This document shows positions 36,301-48,946 of a stretch of 64,000 nt of DNA, in pieces. The translations under genes and the position numbers were made by a program. Numbering within the stretch: position 1 is the stretch's first letter; every line of letters starts with the position of its first letter. A model generated the notes under the pieces. The model had not been told where the DNA came from. It made no database searches and saw only the letters and a list, made by a program, of their open reading frames with translations. Origin of the DNA: Nicotiana tabacum (lineage: Eukaryota > Streptophyta > Magnoliopsida > Solanales > Solanaceae); the NCBI RefSeq assembly GCF_000715075.1, contig NC_134101.1:121462616-121526615 (forward strand), read 5' to 3'.

Positions 36301-36902
36301 GATACGCTCTTTTGCCTACTTAGACTTTGTATATTCTTGATGCTCTGCTCTATGCTTCTCATTTTTCTTGTAATCTTCTCTTGTTCAGGGGTTTTTGCAA
36401 TTTTCTCCTGCTCTACGGTAAACTCGTACCGAGGAGGCTGAGGATAAGCACTAGTAGCAAACTGGGTTGGTTCCATTGGGAAAGATGGTGCTTGAATGGT
36501 GAAAGAGGATGGATCGAAGCTAGGCCTAAGTAGGGTAGGCTGTGCCGTAGCTGAGCAAGGTGGCGCAGTGAATATGTTTGAAGCTGCACCTAAAGTTAAC
36601 ACCTAGGGGAGAGCCTCAGAAAGTGTTCCCACAAAGTTGGCAAAAATGGTAGGATATCCCAGTGGGGTGTGTGGATAACTTATGGGAATGTTGGAGGTCC
36701 CACTTGCCCTGGGAAAAAGCTCAGGAAATCCAGGGATTGCACTTGGTGGTTCTTTTCTGTTTGCCTAGGCGTCCCACATTTCCATCATGTGGAGACGCAA
36801 AAATCTATTTTCCTCGGCAGCTGCCGATTCTGAAATTGGGATGCCTGAGATCGAACTCTCATCCGCAATAGGAACTGTTGGCAAAGTCATTTCCGAAGAC
36901 AT
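33348..36902 (-). pseudogene. Ogre-like gag-protease pseudogene
   Basis: Start ATG at 36902 (MSSEM), chosen as the first ATG in frame with the downstream gag. Stops interrupt at 36767-36765 (TAG), 36605-36603 (TAG), 35897-35895 (TAA) and several times down to 35200. The retrotransposon gag domain spans about 36280-35900 (FEKYDGHGDPLAHLKRYC, ASEWY, FVRQFQYNID). A Pro/Gln-rich segment follows (35560-35300). The protease is at about 34300-34100, with the active-site motif VMLDSGSRVDICP (Tat proteases vary from DTG). After a stop at 34121, a G-patch-like segment (GYKPGKGLGKSMQGI near 33745) and an acidic linker lead to the intron donor. The protein would form particles and mature pol. Confidence 0.87.
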
Positions 36903-37834
36903 TTCAACGCTTCCTTTCGACCTCGTGAAGTATGGATGCGAAGCTAGACTACCACAAAACCAACCACATTACTATAAAACCTGGACTTAACAGTAGACAA
37001 CAAACCAGTCAGTTTGAAGCAAATAACACATAGATAATCGCACGTTGGGGGTGTGATGCACCTATACAGTTAAATGTGTTTCTACGTGTTTTGCAACGGT
37101 TGCATGTTTCATCCCGGCTTTACTTATTTTTTCCCGTTTTTCTCTACTTTCCACTTTACAATTTTCCACTCTTTTCTTTCCATCTCTTTTCTTGCTCTTT
37201 TTTTTTTTCTCATTTTTCTTTTGACTTTTCTTCGGCTCTCTTTTCTTTCTTTTTAGGTTTTTATTTTCACATCATTCTCTTATTTGGGTTATTTACAAAA
37301 TCATGATCGGATCCAGTGAGGATTGCCTACGTATCACGATGCTGCATGAATCAGATCATTACGCAGTTCAAGGAAATAAATGCGGAAAATAAAGAAATAA
37401 TTTTTTTGGGGAATTTTCGATTTTCATTAATAAAAACTCCTAAACTTTCTATTACAAAAGACTTCAAAATACTCATTTTCTTGGAATATAAAACTACGAA
37501 CAGACTCAAAATAGACCGAAATACAGACTCGATAAATGAAAAATCAGGAATACATCAAGGCTTCGATTCCTAGGGCCCGTGGGACATCATTCGGTCTCGC
37601 CACGGGCCTACATGCGAGATCCCCTTGAAGCCGCTCCAAATCATTCATTATCTGGCGGACAAATATCATCACTACAGCAAAGAAAGTGGTTCGAGTCATG
37701 TCTTCACATGCTTGGCATTTCATGACGATGTAGTCAGCTATGACTCTAACCCTCTCTCAAACAATACCCTTTTCCGGAAGCAAGTGCCCGATTTGCTGAT
37801 TCCGGGCTTCTAGCACCTGAGTGTCATGCTGGCT
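36903..37834 (-). other. Spacer between ORF1 and gag of Ogre-like element
   Basis: Non-coding. It contains a long pyrimidine run on the + strand (37125-37260), which is a purine run in element orientation. No conserved ORF. Confidence 0.6.
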
Positions 37835-39583
37835 TTAATTCTTCAATTGTTGCATATCTTCCTCCATCTGGGACATCAAAGCATAACAATGTTCCCTATC
37901 GGCTTTAAAGTTCCTAGCCTGTTTGTCTGCCTCATTTTCAAGGGTGGTTAGCTTTCTCTTCAAATTGGTGATTGTCCCCTCATAATTTCTTTTCCTTTGT
38001 TGCACAAACTGTGCCCGCCCTTCTGCATTCTTTGCCAATTGTGCTAGGACTTTTGCTAGGCTGACCTCAGATTTTTCTAGGTCATCTTGATACTCAAGTA
38101 CTTTCTTTCTCAGACTACTTATAAGCCTTCCATCCGCTCGGCTTCTTTCTGGGTTTCTAGCAGCTGTTCTCATTTTCTGGACTTGAGCTTTGAGGGCTTC
38201 ATTTTCCTGAGTTAGCCTTTTCTTTTCCCCTTCATCTGCGATAGCCTGAATACTATTGCCAAATTTGAGGTCCCTGATTTGTCCCTCTAATTTACTTATT
38301 TTGGCCCTATAGCTTTCTTCTTTTGCCAACCAGCCCCACTGCTCTTGCGAGTCGCTAGTGAATTGTTGAACATGGGCTCTCTTAGCAGGTCTCTCAGGAA
38401 TCTGAAATCTTTTACCGAACCAAACAATGTACTTAGGGTCCACTTCACCTCTAGCTAGATCCCACACCATAGTCTTAGACTCAAGAAATCTACACTCATT
38501 CCACACCTGGCGAACTCTTCCTTCCGAAAATACGGCCTTTGGGCCCAATTCGACGACATGTCCACTCAAATCTTCGTCATGGGGAACGGTTTGAAATTTA
38601 CCCAGTTGGCGCAAAACCCTGTGAGGAGCATACGACTGGATGCTCCGGATGCCCATCATTAGAAGATAACACATTTCGGCTGACATGTATACGGCTTCGG
38701 TGATATGGAGCCATCCGAACGCCCACTCAATTTTATTAGAAACTTAAGTGTGCAAACCAAGCTTTGGTACCCTCAGGAAACTCAACACCCACCACTCGAC
38801 TTTCAAATCCTTCGATGCAATTCAAATAGGTCATACCATAGTTCATATACCCGACACGGTGGCAGAGGTGTTCCTGTATCCACAATTGTAGTAGTAGGTT
38901 ACAACCTTCGAAGAACTTTCCACCTTCTCGACAAATGGTCAAAGCTCGGTAAATCTCAAATAAAATCAGGGGGACCAAAGTGCCATTAGCTTTCTTGATT
39001 GCGACATCAACCATTCCCACGAGCCCTAATTTTATGTTCCGTCTTCTCGCGGACAGATTACAACACCCAAGAATGCTACTATAAAAACTAAACCCCGCCT
39101 TGACTCCCACTTATCTTTATTTCCGGCATGGGTCAGACCAGTATTCGGTGCTTCAAAACCTTGGGGGTTACCATAACGCTGATATAAGAACTAGAAAAGG
39201 CAATACCCTTCAGACAAATTCCCATCCTGAATATCCCGGCTAATACTCATCATATCCAGAAATTTGTGGGGAGATAACGGTCTTGGTGACACCGGGTACC
39301 GACTTCTAAAGTTTCCGTTAAGGCCAGCGTAACCCGCAATTTCCTCTAGCGTGCGTGTGAGCTCAAAATCAGAAAAGTGGAACACATTGCGAGTCGGATC
39401 CCAAAAAGGTACCAAGGCTTCAATCACGTCCAATCTTGGCTTGATGTTCAAAAGTCCGATAAGACCACCCAAAACCTTTACCATGGTTCCTCTACTACCT
39501 TTCCCTAAATCGTTTCACCACATGTGGAGCTGTAAGGGGATCTCTTTAAGAGCTGCAAAGGGTTCATTTTCATTTGTGCTCAT
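37835..39583 (-). pseudogene. Ogre-type ORF1 (extra ORF upstream of gag), broken
   Basis: ATG at 39583, in frame with the ORF from 39484. TGA at 39517-39515 replaces an expected Trp; TAG at 39193-39191. The middle part (about 39100-38740) lies in another frame, so two frameshifts flank it. From about 38738 to the stop at 37835 the first frame is open for about 300 codons. The N-terminal part reads VKVLGGLIGLLNIKP, then DFELTRTLEEIAGYAGL; the C-terminal third is a long coiled coil rich in Lys/Glu/Arg (38360-37850). This matches the ORF1 protein of plant Ogre elements (often annotated as a DUF7745-like plant mobile protein, from memory). Its role is unknown. Confidence 0.82.
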
Positions 39584-40725
39584 CCTGCACATTTATTAGG
39601 GTAATTTAATTAAAAGAAAAATTATGACTCATTTTGACTCAAGAAAAAGTTATCACTATTTTTTTCAAAATTTTCATAAAAAATCCGGCTTTGCAAATAC
39701 GGCCTTTCAGCACTTCGTGGAAGAGGATTTTAAGGTTGTATTTGCTAACAGGCCAAAACCTTGAAAAAGCGACCAAAGGTGGATGGTCTTGCAAAAACGG
39801 TCTTCCGACGCACTTTTGGGGACATTCGGCTTGACAAGAATGGCCTCACCCTGCTTATTTATATTAAAAAATAAATTTTTTGTTCTTTTTGGGCTATTTT
39901 TGAAAAAAGGGAAGTTGGACCCGACGGGGGTTGCCTACGTATCCCACATCCGGTGAGAATCAAACTGGCGTAGTTCGGGCAGATTTGAAAAAAATAAAAA
40001 CTAACTATTTTTTTTTTAAAAAAAAAAACAGAATTTTCTTCCTTTTTTTTTCCAGAATTTTGGCAGAGTTTCAGTATATTTTTGGACACCGATTTTTCAA
40101 AAACAAGTAATTATCTCTCTTAGCCCTCACATTAACTTTTCTTTTCCAACTTTCCTCTTATTATTCATAAACCGGTCGACATGCAAATCTGAGGCAAATA
40201 AATGCACAAGTAGCAAGTAGGATGCATCAGGATGGTCTTTTCATTTTAGGTATACCTGTCCTAGACAGACCCAACCCCTATGTTGAGTCTCCAAAGTCAA
40301 ATGCACTTGATGCAAACAAACGTTCCTACTAGGGATCCGGCATGAGGTTTTGTTATACTAGGTTTAAAATATGGGTTTATTGTTCTAGACCTGGCTTACC
40401 CGAGCGGACAACTCGAGCCGAGGGGGGCAGCGTACCAGGAATACAGAAGCTTCACCGGCTTTACAACTTGTCTGAACCTCATTCTAAAATTGGATAAGAC
40501 TCTAGAGAGAAGAGAAATCACACGAAGTGCACACTCCCCAAATGATTTAGAAGACTCAGAGAGAAGAAGAGTTTCGTAATAGTTTATAGAATACCAAAGC
40601 GATAAAAGTGGCACTTAGCATATTAGGCTCAAACATATACAAAAATCAGATAATAGATAAAGCCAACTACAACAGTTATTCTAAGCTCGAATTCTTAAAC
40701 TCTGAACCAAAGTTCTGGGTTTGGC
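39584..40725 (-). other. Leader (5' UTR) of Ogre-like element
   Basis: Between the primer site and ORF1. AT-rich with homopolymer runs (40006-40050). No ORF with protein character. Confidence 0.6.
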
Positions 40726-40743
40726 TCCCCAGCAGAGTCGCCA
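40726..40743 (-). promoter_or_regulatory. tRNA primer-binding site of Ogre-like element
   Basis: The - strand reads TGGCGACTCTGCTGGGGA, four bases after the end of the 5' LTR. Its complement ends in CCA as a tRNA 3' end should. Ogre elements usually use tRNA-Arg; I could not compare with a tRNA here. Confidence 0.78.
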
Positions 40744-40747
40744 GAGC

Positions 40748-43700
40748 TGTTACACCTCCTTTTTACACCCCGAGAGGTATACAAGGGAGTTTTTCCAATT
40801 TAAGTGACATTATTCGAAATGGGATTAATTATTCAATTCAGAGTCGCCACTTGGGATAGTTTATTTGGTGTCCCAAGTCACCGGTTTATTTTAAATCCCA
40901 AATCGAGGAAATTTCGACTTTCCTTTTGAAGTCTGCGAACTAGAAATTCTAATTAAGGAATTCTATTAACCCGAGGGAAGATGGTAGGCACCTCCGGATT
41001 CCTTGGTTCTAGCATGGTCGCTTAAACTATTATAATCGGCCTTTAGGGGATTTTTATTGATATTTCCTCACTGTTTTGACTTTATACTTGAACTCAGTCA
41101 TGCTATGATTTCAACGCCATCTAAAACACGTCTTTGGACCACACCACATGAAATGCACCCGCAGTCCGAGAAACATTTTATTTAACATTGATGAGATTTG
41201 TATTTGGGTCACATGAAATGCACACCCGAGTTTAGGAAAGTAATTTTTACAATAGCGCGCCTAAAGCAACTACGCAATTTCGAGTTTGCGAGGGCCATGG
41301 AAAATTCAACTAAATGGCACACCTCGATTTCTAAAGATTAAAAGGAGGGCCATGCATTTTGAGATTTTGTTTGGCACGACACACCTCGATTTCAATTTTT
41401 AAAGGAAATTCAAGCTAAGCTTTTGAGGGCCATAGACTATGTCTTACCTAATATGGCATGCCTCCAATTTACTTTTAAAAAACCCAACTAATTAACTAAG
41501 AACAGTTTTGAAGGGATTGAAATTACTTCAAACTTAAAAGCTCAAACTTGGTTCAGTAAACAGAAGAACTAACTTTTTTATGAGGTCCAATCTTTATTCT
41601 GAGGCTTGGGCCTAACGTGAGGCCCAATAGCCTAATAACGTTACAAGGCTGCCAAATAATAGGTTTCACAATAGTTTAGCTCAGGCCCAAGGAGGGAAGC
41701 CCAATCCTAAGGATAAAGGCAGTGTTGCCAAACTCGGGACTCAAACAACGTGAATTTGGATTCAAAATCACTAGCTGACCCATGTCAGATTTTAATCAAA
41801 TAAACAACAAAGGGTGAAGCATCACTAAACCATAATATTATTTTGAAATATAAAAAATTGCTTAAGTCCAGTTATTCCAATAACAACAATTGCACGATGT
41901 GCCATTTCATTTTAAAGTTCAAACTAAATTACAACCATCTTTAGGCCCCATTCTTCAGAACCAGTAATTATACATAATCAATTGAATGCAAATCAACCAA
42001 CAAACTACATGAGACACGAAATTGAACTAATATTCTATTTCATTTCTGAATTCTGACTGTTTAAACATGCATCAATTAGCTGAACATTCTGAAAGTTTAA
42101 AACACCCTTTCCAACTTAAACATGCTCAAAAACATACTAAGAGTAAATCAGTGCACCCTTTACTCTTAGGCCCCTTTTCTTTCTTTATTCACAATGACTG
42201 TATATCAACCACAGCTTAAGATCCATTCCACCATCCATTTCACAAACAAAGCACTATTAACTAAAAAAAATGTGTCACAACAGTCTTAATGAGTTAACTT
42301 GTCATTACACTATTTTATAAGGTTAAACTCACAAATTCACTATCCCTATTCAAATTACCAACAACTAACTATGAGATATTCAATAGAAGATTGAGTTCCT
42401 CCACTAATTACAAACCAAATCCAACTCTCAGAAGAGTATTTGTCAATAACCAACAGAATGCAATGTATCATAGAACTCAGAACAAAGCAAGTAAACAAAA
42501 TGAACTAAGCTATGAACAAAACAAATTGTGACTATACTCAAAACTCTAGATTTCCATTTCAACTTCAAATTAGGTCTTACATTAGGTAAAATGCAGAAGT
42601 GTGTACCTGAATAACAGCAAAATAGACCAGAAATTTAGTCTGAAACTATGAGGAAGCAGCAGTAGCAGTAAGCCTGACAAAACAGGAAATTATAGCAGAA
42701 TTCAGCTCAAGATCAGCAATGGAACAGTGATCTACAGCCCTCAAATCATTTTTTAACCCCAGAAGAAGGTAGAAATTTTTTGAAGGTTTGGAATGTAGAG
42801 ACTAAATGCAGAATTGGACCACTTTTCCACCGAAAATACAAGAGTTTTTCAAGTTCTTTTCTTAGCTCAACCATTTTCAATTTTCCAGAATTTTTTTCAT
42901 CTCCAAAATCTGTCTTGTTAAAGAAAAAAGGTGTCTTTATAGGCAAGCTTTAGGGCTGCAGAAATGAGCTAAGTTTTGCATCTAAAATCTTTTCTAATTT
43001 TTATTTTTGCTTAAGTATCCCTAAGTTTAAAAAAAATCAGTTTTCACTTAAGTCTCAATGACAGCTTCTAGGAAGTTTCCCTCAGTCTGTTACATAAATA
43101 TTCCATAACCTAAATGCCTAAACTACCCCTTAGGATCCCTGTTTTTACCTCCAAGAACCCATGGGTCATGGGTCAGATTGATCCAATTGTTCAAACCCAG
43201 CCTGGGCTTGCAAAACCCAATTCGAATCCTTTCTTCTTTGGGCTTTTTGATTTTCAGAACCCAAATCAACATTGAAATCTCAAAACTCACGAATACTCAA
43301 TTACAAAGTCTTAAAGACTCGATAAATTTGGGCCCAAACAGAAACAAAAATCAAACACATCCAAACTTAAAACCAGAAAACAAATACTAATTAAAAAAAA
43401 CCTAAAACTAACATGCAAATACGAATGGTTTGAAGAGATGAAAAAATGTAAAATAAAAATTAGAAAATAAAAGAAAGAAATAGAAGAAGATGAGAAGAGA
43501 ACTATAAAAATAAAAATTAAATAACATAAGATAAAAACAAATACCTAAGAAGTGGTCATGGACAGTAGGGATTTGAAACGGGTCTCCAATTCTTCAAATC
43601 TTCGGCCGATTTTGAATTAACTCATGTGTTCTTGTTAAGAACACATGAATAAAATCAAAATATACCTTAAATTTTAATGAAATCTCGACTCAGGGGGTTT

Positions 43701-44518
43701 TGGATTATTTAGGGCTTAGGTCGGATTTAAGATTCGAAAGGTTTTGGCAAGTTCCGAAGAAAGTTGGAGATTAGGGAAGAGGAGAGTGTGAGGTTTTTGA
43801 GGTGTTGATTTGGGGCGATTTGGGGGCGGCGCCGTCAGCTGGACATGGTGGAAAATGGGGCGGCGAATTAGGATTCTTGAGGGTGCATCTCTGAATATGG
43901 AGAGCATGAGAGAGACGAAACTGGGAGGGTTAGAGTTCGGACAGCTTTATACTAAAGGACCCCCCAGTTCTCAGCAGTTCGATTAAGTGGAAATCAACGA
44001 CTCAGATTGGACACCATCAAAACGTGGTCGTTTAGTTTTAAGTGGGGGGAGACCGGGTATGGGCGGATATGGGCTTGGGTTAACCGGGTTTCAAAGGGGG
44101 AAAATTGATTTGGGCTAGGAAATTTTGAATTTTGGCCCAAAATTCTGATTTCTTCAAGTCTTTTTCCTTTTTTTCTAAATAATAACTAACACGACCAATT
44201 AAAAACCAAATTTAAAGAAAACTACCCAAATTCGAGATTAAACAATAAAAATGCAAAAGTAGTTATTTTTGGTGATTTTCCAATTTTATGAAACACTAAT
44301 TTACTAATTAATCTAAAAATATAAAATTAAATCCTAAATGCAAATGCAACATATTTTTGTGTTTCTTATGATTTAAATAAAATTAAACATACACACAAAA
44401 TGCGAACAATCAAGAAAATTCTATAATAATTCCTAAAATAATAACTAATTAAAAGGAAAAATCTAATTTTGGAAATATGTAGGAGTACTTCATGTGAAGC
44501 AAAAATCACGTGCTCACA
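40748..44518 (-). repeat. 5' LTR of Ogre-like element
   Basis: 3771 bp, TGTTACACC to CGTGCTCACA on the + strand, aligned with 22832-26724. Relative to that LTR it lacks about 20, 25 and 100 bp blocks and has a small extra block near 43225. Confidence 0.95.
43945..43951 (-). promoter_or_regulatory. Candidate TATA box of Ogre-like LTR
   Basis: The - strand has TATAAAG, followed after about 25-30 bases by a leader-like pyrimidine-rich tract (CCCAGTTTCGTCTCTC). Conserved in the other LTR (26044-26050). A second TATAAAG on the - strand (about 42937-42943) is an alternative. Confidence 0.5.
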
Positions 44519-44523
44519 GATGT
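44519..44523. repeat. Gypsy target duplication, right copy
   Basis: GATGT, against GACGT at 22827-22831. Confidence 0.8.
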
Positions 44524-47500
44524 CTATAGACCGTGGGGCCAGATAGTAGATTACCAGAATCTGCCATCAACTTGCAATAAGGGTCCAAAGGAGAGGAAGC
44601 AATCTTAGAATTAAGACAGTCAAATTCAGCAAGAAGTTCAACGGTAAACTTTCTTTGACTTAATATTAACCCCTGTTGTTCTCTGATAATTTCCATACCA
44701 AGAAAAAAATGTGTCTCACCAAGGTCTTTAATCTTAAATTCTAAGTCAAGAAAAGTCTTTAGCAGCTGTAATTCAGTAGGGTCATCACCTGTAAGTAGAA
44801 TATCATCGACATAAACTACAACTATTGAAACACCAGAATCTGTGATTTTGAAAAATAGTGAATAATCATTGAGGAGTGAGTGTATCCTTTAAAGTTGAGG
44901 GCTGTAGTAAGCCTAGCATAACATTGCCTAGATGCTTGCTTCAACCCATAGAGTGATTTCTTTAACCTGCAAACAAGGTTAGGCCCCGACACAGTCATAC
45001 CGGCAGGGATTTTCATATAAAATTCTTCCAGCAAATTACCATGAAGAAAAGCGTTGTTAAAATCCAATTAAAATAAAGGCCACCCTTTCTTAACTGCAAT
45101 TGCCATAAGGTATCTGATTGTAGTCATTTTAACTACGGGAAAAAAAGTCTCATTGTAGTTTATCCCTTCTCTCTGTGTGTCTCCTCTTATTACTAATCGA
45201 GCTTTGAGCCTTTCCACACTACCATCTGATCTATGTTTCACTTTGTAGACCCATTTACTAGATAAAACTTTCATTCCTTTAGGTAGTTCCACAACTTTCC
45301 AAGTTTTATGAGCCTCCAAAGCAGCAAATTCATTAGCCATTGCTTCTTGCCAACCAGGGTGTAACATTGCCTGTGTAAAGGTAGTAGGTTATGATATATG
45401 GGAAGTAGAATTTAGTAAACTTTGATTGGTTGAAGAAAGGGTTGAAAAGGGAAGAACATTAGGTTTAATGCTAGCTGTAAAACAAGTAGATGTTAGATCA
45501 GTCAAATAAACAGCGTTACACACATAATCTGCCAGATATGAGGGTGTTTTATGTATTATAAGAGATTGTCTTAGTGCAGGTAGAGAAGATACTTGAGGAG
45601 CAGGAGGTACCTATCTTGAAAGGGGAGAAGAAGATCTGATATGAGAAGGTGGTGCAGATATGGAAGGAGAAGGAGAAAAACTAGATTGATTGGAATCCAA
45701 GCCATGAGAAAGAACAAGAGATGGTGACTGAGGGGCTGAAGACACTGATTCAAGAGATGAAGTAATAAGATGAGGAGATGGAGGGGTGAATTCAGAGGAA
45801 AGAGTGTCTGGATCAACTGTTAAAGGTAAAATTGGAAAGACTTCAGGAATAGAAGAATTTGTTTAAAAAGGAAAATGATCTTCATAAAATATAACATCTC
45901 TAGAAACAAAAATTTTCTTGGTAGAAAGATCTAAAAGCTTATACCCCTTCTTCCCAAAGGGATATCCCAGAAAAATGCACTTGACAGCCATAGGATCAAA
46001 TTCAGTTCGATGAGAGGATAGAGTTGCAACATAAAATAAACAGCCAAATGGCCTTAGGTGATTAAGAGAAGTACTGGATCCAAACAAGATCTCGTAAGGA
46101 GATTTGAGTCCCAAAACCTTTGAGGGAAACGATTAATTAGAAAAGTGGCTATCAAAACACATTTTCCCAATACATAATAGGAATATTAGACTGAAATAGT
46201 AAGGCCCTACTAGTTTCCAATAGGTGTTTGTGCTTGCGCTCTACCACACGATTCTGTTGAGGTGTGGAAACACATGAAGTTTGGTGTAAAATTCCCTTGG
46301 GAGAAAATATTCTGAGGAAATGGAACTGGTACCTATCTCCATAGCATTATCAGATCTTACAATCTTTACCTAAGTATTAAATTGCCTTTCCACCATGGCA
46401 AAAAAGGATTTTAGGACTGAAAAAGCATTACTCTTAGTTTTCAAGAGGTATGTCCATGTTCCTCTGCTAAAATCATCAACAATAGTGAGAAAATACTTGA
46501 AACCATCATGAGTTTGGGCTTTGTAGGGGGCCCAGGTGTCAATATGAATAAGCTCAAATATAGAAGTAGAAGAAATACTGCTAGGATGAAAAGGAAGCTT
46601 AGATTGCCTTGCCTTTGAACAAACATCACAAGGAGATTTTAATTCGGATAGAGATTGATGTTGAAACATAGATAGATTTCCCATACTAGAAAGAGGCATA
46701 TGCCCTAATCGTTTGTGCCACAGGCTTACATCTTTGGATAAATTAACTAAACAGGAAATAAAATCTGAAACATTGGTTTTACTAAGATTATTACAAACTG
46801 AAACAGACTGAATAGTAGGCTGGAAACTAAACTGATGCTGAAACTGCAAACTAGTGGAGATGGACTTTGGATTGAGGATGTAGAGACCTTCCATGACTTC
46901 ACCAACTACCACTGGCCTCTTCATTGAAGGGCCCTGCAAGATAGTTCCAATAGAGGTGAACAACAAGTTACATCTAAGATACTTGGTGAGTTTATGAACT
47001 GAAAGTAGATTAAGCTTGAAAGCAGGGACATACAATCCATTATAAATGGTTAAACTTGGCAGAATATGCACACTCCCTTTTTGACTGACTTTAATTTTAT
47101 GTGAATTAGGCAAGTTGATGTAAAGAGGTATAGACAAAGATATGATGTTGAACAAAATAGAAATATTAGAGGTCATATGCTTTGAAGCACCTGAGTCTAT
47201 AATTCATGTGTTAGGATAAATATGGGAGAAACAAATGATGTGTTTTAGATTAGGCAAATCTATACTTGCACAGTTAGCATTAACAATAGCTTCAGAATTT
47301 TCCTCACTCCGTGGACTAATTTTCACTTGTTGAAGCAGCTGAAACAGCTGACTGTATTGCTCCTGTGTCAGTCCCTTTCCTGAAGAAGTGCCTTCTGCTC
47401 CATTGGTTGTGTTAACAGAAAAGTCTTCTGAAATTGTTGCATTGCTGTGAGCATTCCCTTGGAACTTCCTAGGCTTAGTGAATTTGAAATCCGGGTGATA

Positions 47501-48388
47501 TCCAACAATCCTATAACACTTATCTAGCGTATGCCCTGGTTTTTTGCAGTAATTACAAAACAAATTAGATTTCTTCCCAGCAAAGTTTCCTTTGTACTTT
47601 CCATCCCCAAATTTCTGATTGTTAAATTGTTGCTTATATGCCAGAAAAGCTGATTCAGCAGGATGAACACCAACATGAATTTCTCTCTGCTTCTCATCTT
47701 GAATGAGCAGAGAGTAAGCTTGGTTCACATTAGGAAGTGGAGAAATCATAAGTATGCTGCTCTTTACACCACCATAGGTGTCATTGAGACCCATCAGAAA
47801 CTGAATCAACCTACCATCCTGAAGAGACTTAAGAGTATTCTCATTGCCTCCACAAGAACAATCACAAGAACAAACAACACATGTATTAAGAGTATCTAGT
47901 TCATCTCATATCTTCTTAAGCTTAGTATAATAACCTGCAACATCAGAGTTACCTTGAACAAGTTCTGATAGTTCTTTCTGCAATTAATACAGCTGAGCTC
48001 CATTGCATTGGCTAAACTTGGCCTCCAATTCTATCCTGATGTCCTTTGCAGTCTTGGAGTAGAGCACACTGTCTGCTATGTCCTTTGAGAGGGAGTTCAA
48101 CAACCAAGATATAACCATATCGTTATATCTATTCCAAGCCTTGTGAGTGTCTGAATTCAGATCTGGTTCTTTGATGCTTCCATCAATGAAACCAATCTTG
48201 TTCTTAGCTGATAAAGCAATAACAATGGTCGTACGCCAGCCTCCATAACTCTTTCCATAAGAAATGGAGTTCACCAAGACCATCCTTGGAGAATCTGATG
48301 GATGAAGGTAAAAATGATGTGTAGCATCATTGAGTGCAATTTTTGGAGCAGCAACAATTGGGGTTGTTTCTTCAGTTGAAGGTGCCAT
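44524..48388 (-). pseudogene. Second copia: gag, protease, integrase, RT start, broken
   Basis: ATG at 48388. One frame is kept from 48388 to about 44870, broken by isolated stops: TAA 47986-47984, TGA near 47911 (Trp expected before DELDT), TGA 47206-47204 directly before the protease motif IIDSGASKHM, TAG 46372-46370, and more near 46115-45850 and 45400. Gag has a zinc knuckle CNYCKKPGHTLDKC near 47545. Integrase shows the HKRLGHM and CDVCSKARQ zinc motifs (46710-46610), then IDTWAPY and VDDFSRGTWTYLL. RT begins [13 protein letters not shown] near 45250 and has [10 protein letters not shown] near 45065. A frameshift near 44870 precedes [11 protein letters not shown] (about 44815). Pol is cut at 44524 by the gypsy insertion and continues at 22826. 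Confidence 0.9.
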
Positions 48389-48473
48389 GGAAGAAGAATA
48401 TTAAAGAATGGAAAAGCTGATAAAAGAGAAGGCTGATGAAAACAAAGAGAATATTCCTAGGCTGAAAAAGTGG

Positions 48474-48485
48474 GCTCTGATACCA
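48474..48485 (-). promoter_or_regulatory. Primer-binding site of second copia
   Basis: The - strand reads TGGTATCAGAGC, the usual initiator tRNA-Met site of copia elements, directly adjoining the 5' LTR. Confidence 0.93.
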
Positions 48486-48941
48486 TGTCAGAGATTCGAA
48501 AATTTTCTATCTTATTTCCTGCCAAAACAGTATTCTGTACACTGTGTATTTATACAAGCCCTTTGAGCAAAAATGTAAAATTCTTATTCTATAACTACCT
48601 ACACATGTATCCTACTTGATTGGCTCTTGCCTAACAAACTTGTGGATAATGGAAAAATAAAGAAAACAAATACACTACTTTATTTACATGTATTTGATAT
48701 AGAATTTACTAGAAGGTTTCTAGATGGAGTGCTATTGTCATATTGATTGGGCCCAGAATTATTTGTGTTGGGCTTTATTCCTGTCTTTAAATCAGATGGT
48801 CCATTTGTTATGAGAAATTAGGCCTCTGGACCGGGTCGACCAAAAACTTGCTTAAGACCTATGTGGTCTAAATTAAGCTCATTGAGCTCTTTCTTCTTCT
48901 CGTCTGATCTCAAATTAAGAGTAGGGTTCATGGTTCCAATA
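48486..48941 (-). repeat. 5' LTR of second copia
   Basis: 456 bp, aligned with 21761-22217. Its end towards the host (48940-48941) is TA instead of CA, a point change after insertion. Confidence 0.93.
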
Positions 48942-48946
48942 GTTTC

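Larger units (their letters stand above)
22832..44518 (-). mobile_element. 21.7-kb Ty3/gypsy element of the Tat/Ogre type
   Basis: LTRs of 3893 bp (22832-26724) and 3771 bp (40748-44518) flank a 14-kb interior read on the - strand: primer site, leader, ORF1 (39583-37835), spacer, gag-protease (36902-33348), intron, RT-RNase H-second RNase H-integrase (33149-29697), and a 2.97-kb untranslated region with tandem repeats. The size, extra ORF upstream of gag, intron before RT, and second RNase H are hallmarks of the Ogre branch of Tat (established knowledge). Target duplication GACGT/GATGT. Coding regions carry many stops and some frameshifts, so this copy is dead, though LTRs are still very similar. 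Confidence 0.93.
21761..48941 (-). mobile_element. Second Ty1/copia element, inserted in the LTR of the first
   Basis: LTRs 21761-22217 and 48486-48941 are direct repeats. Target duplication GTTTC at 21756-21760 and 48942-48946 is exact. Coding runs on the - strand: gag, protease, integrase and RT from 48388 to 44524, then RT end and RNase H from 22826 to 22218. The two halves were separated by a 21.7-kb gypsy element. Without it the copia is about 5.5 kb, a normal length. Confidence 0.93.

Noticed and set aside
37074..37306. Phe/Leu-rich ORFs
   Set aside because: Artefact of a long pyrimidine run in the ORF1-gag spacer.
40726..40743. tRNA gene fragment
   Set aside because: Only an 18-base match type next to an LTR: a primer-binding site. 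The same applies to 60776-60793 and 48474-48485.
22832..44518. Endogenous pararetrovirus
   Set aside because: It has long LTRs, integrase and Tat-type second RNase H, and no movement or coat protein; it is a gypsy retrotransposon.
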